Source: Alphaproteobacteria bacterium (GTDB taxonomy: Bacteria > Pseudomonadota > Alphaproteobacteria > Elsterales > Elsteraceae). Taken from it: a stretch of 42,767 bases of DNA. A program made the position numbers and the translations under genes. The notes under the pieces were generated by a model, which worked only from the letters and a program-made list of their open reading frames with translations, ran no database searches and had not been told where the DNA came from. The stretch spans positions 1 through 42,767 of the forward strand of contig JAAFIC010000018.1 of NCBI GenBank assembly GCA_013298565.1. The letters run 5' to 3'. Below, piece after piece: positions 41,812-42,767 of the stretch; position 1 is the first letter of the stretch; each line of letters opens with the position of its first letter.

Positions 41812-42753
41812 TTATTTGCGGTTGCGGCTGCCTTGAAGCAGCACCTTCATCCGGGCCATTACATCCACGCCCATTTGGCGCGCGAGATCAATCATGTCGA
41901 TGAACACCCAGTTTTCGGCGAGCAACTCCCCGTCGCGCCGCCAAAAATCCATCACGCGCATCGAAATCGGTTTGCCGATGGGCGATAGCCCCAGCACACC
42001 GCTGCCAGTGTGGGTGGCGCGCACGCTGGGCCAGCCGGTCGAGCAGACATAGTGGCGCTCGCCGAACCGAGCCTTATGGCTGCCGCCTCTACGGTCGGGG
42101 AAAGAGTCGAGGAACGGCCCCTGGTGGAAGCTCTGGAAGCCGCTAATGCCGCGCGTCGTGCCAATACCCGCTGGGCCGTACCACATCATATCGGTGTGCC
42201 AGTAACGCTCCATGCCCATTGATGCGAGCGATTTGCCGTCGTAACTGCCGAGGCCCGCGAACATAGTTTCGGTGAAACGCAGGCTTTCCGCCCCCTCTGC
42301 CGGATCGACCGGGGCCAGCACTACGCCGTCGCGGCTGGCGGGGCCGGGGGTAGGGCCGACAATACCAAACTGCGGGGCGAGCGGATAGCAGCCCGCTTGG
42401 CGCATCACCTCCAAGACATCCCACAAAATATAGGCTTCCACCACACGCCCGCCCTCGAAGCGATAAAACTCGCCGAAGCGAATATAAACGGGCGACCCGG
42501 TTGCCGGAATCCCCAGCCAATCGGCTGTGAAAGTACCAAGATAATGGCCGCTGGCCGAAACGAAATCATGGCCCTGATAGCTGCCCGCCAAAACCAAATC
42601 GTCCCGCCGCTCCAAATCCGGCACTGCTGCCAGCAACGGTTGCCAAACGTCGCGGTGGAGCGCGGCGAGACCCTCTACATCATCGGTCGGCGCTTGGGCG
42701 TGCCAGAGAATATCGGCATCGAACAGCGGCGCTAAGGCAGCAGGATCGACGGC
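41812..42753 (-). CDS. SnoaL-like protein, two domains, 5' end cut by the contig edge
   Basis: The frame is open to 42753 (about VDPAALAPLFDADILWHAQ then DDVEGLAALHRDVWQPLL) and only then meets adapter sequence, so the true start is missing; the TTG at 42636 is not the real start. Two NTF2-like halves are seen: one ending VYIRFGEFYRFEGGRVVEAYILWDVLEVMRQAG, the second with ERYWHTDMMWYGPAGIGTTRGISGF and VMDFWRRDGELLAENWVFIDMIDLARQMG. It is the first visible gene of the leftward operon, 21 bases before the HisD-like gene. Confidence 0.82.
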   Translation of the reverse strand, partial: AVDPAALAPLFDADILWHAQAPTDDVEGLAALHRDVWQPLLAAVPDLERRDDLVLAGSYQGHDFVSASGHYLGTFTADWLGIPATGSPVYIRFGEFYRFEGGRVVEAYILWDVLEVMRQAGCYPLAPQFGIVGPTPGPASRDGVVLAPVDPAEGAESLRFTETMFAGLGSYDGKSLASMGMERYWHTDMMWYGPAGIGTTRGISGFQSFHQGPFLDSFPDRRGGSHKARFGERHYVCSTGWPSVRATHTGSGVLGLSPIGKPISMRVMDFWRRDGELLAENWVFIDMIDLARQMGVDVMARMKVLLQGSRNRK

Positions 42754-42767
42754 AGATCGGAAGAGCG
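42754..42767. other. Illumina adapter remnant at the contig end
   Basis: The last 14 bases, AGATCGGAAGAGCG, are the start of the standard TruSeq adapter. They are most likely not genomic, and the biological sequence ends at or before 42753. Confidence 0.93.

Overview
The window reads as one contig of about 43 kb from an alphaproteobacterium. It carries ctrA, an RcdA-like DUF1465 gene, mipZ, a Cys-less L31 protein, a clpS-clpA pair, and fliI-fliJ next to ctrA. The GC-rich genes, LivH with a lipoprotein-like leader, and the MarR and transglutaminase subtypes suggest Rhodospirillales; that order-level placement is inference. The last 14 bases match the start of the common Illumina adapter, so the right edge is an assembly or trimming end. 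The left edge starts inside what looks like a transposase gene.

Layout. 1-500: a partial transposase-like start and a gene remnant. 1.0-3.8 kb: DUF1465 protein, rpmE (reverse) and an ABC exporter. 3.9-8.3 kb: an RND efflux pump and its adaptor. 8.5-10.6 kb: an orphan livH, a DCC protein and an AT-rich membrane protein. 10.7-13.1 kb: gltX and a RES/Xre toxin-antitoxin pair. 13.2-20.9 kb: pyrE (reverse), then a rightward run of crotonase, mipZ, galU, ugd, a phosphohexomutase and a GT-C type glycosyltransferase, i.e. surface-sugar supply beside cell division. 21.1-23.8 kb: a leftward redox group (MarR with a Cys-rich tail, redoxin, amidotransferase, thioredoxin). 23.9-26.5 kb: ctrA diverging from fliI-fliJ. 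26.6-30.5 kb: transglutaminase-like protein and clpS-clpA.

The most unusual block is 31.0-34.0 kb. It is a compact leftward, partly AT-rich operon: a WYL-domain regulator, a 46-residue zinc-ribbon protein whose ATG directly follows the regulator's stop codon, an IRG/Era-like GTPase with a DUF697-like tail, and a second, membrane-anchored P-loop GTPase lacking a normal G4 motif. WYL regulators often control phage-defence genes, so this is the best candidate for an undescribed (possibly defence) system.

From 35.1 kb to the right end lies an eight-gene leftward catabolic operon, nearly all with 4-base overlaps or very short gaps: a two-domain SnoaL-like protein (cut by the contig end), a HisD/HpsN-like dehydrogenase, an SDR, a LacI-type regulator, a second two-domain SnoaL-like protein, a bicupin, an alpha/beta hydrolase and an RraA-like protein. 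The substrate is not evident.

Four copies (three long, one short) of a hairpin-rich dispersed repeat bounded by TAGAGC/GCTCTA lie between genes at 538-734, 20937-21134, 22882-23050 and 30562-30643. One copy supplies the stop codons of both flanking genes. No tRNA, rRNA or CRISPR array was seen.
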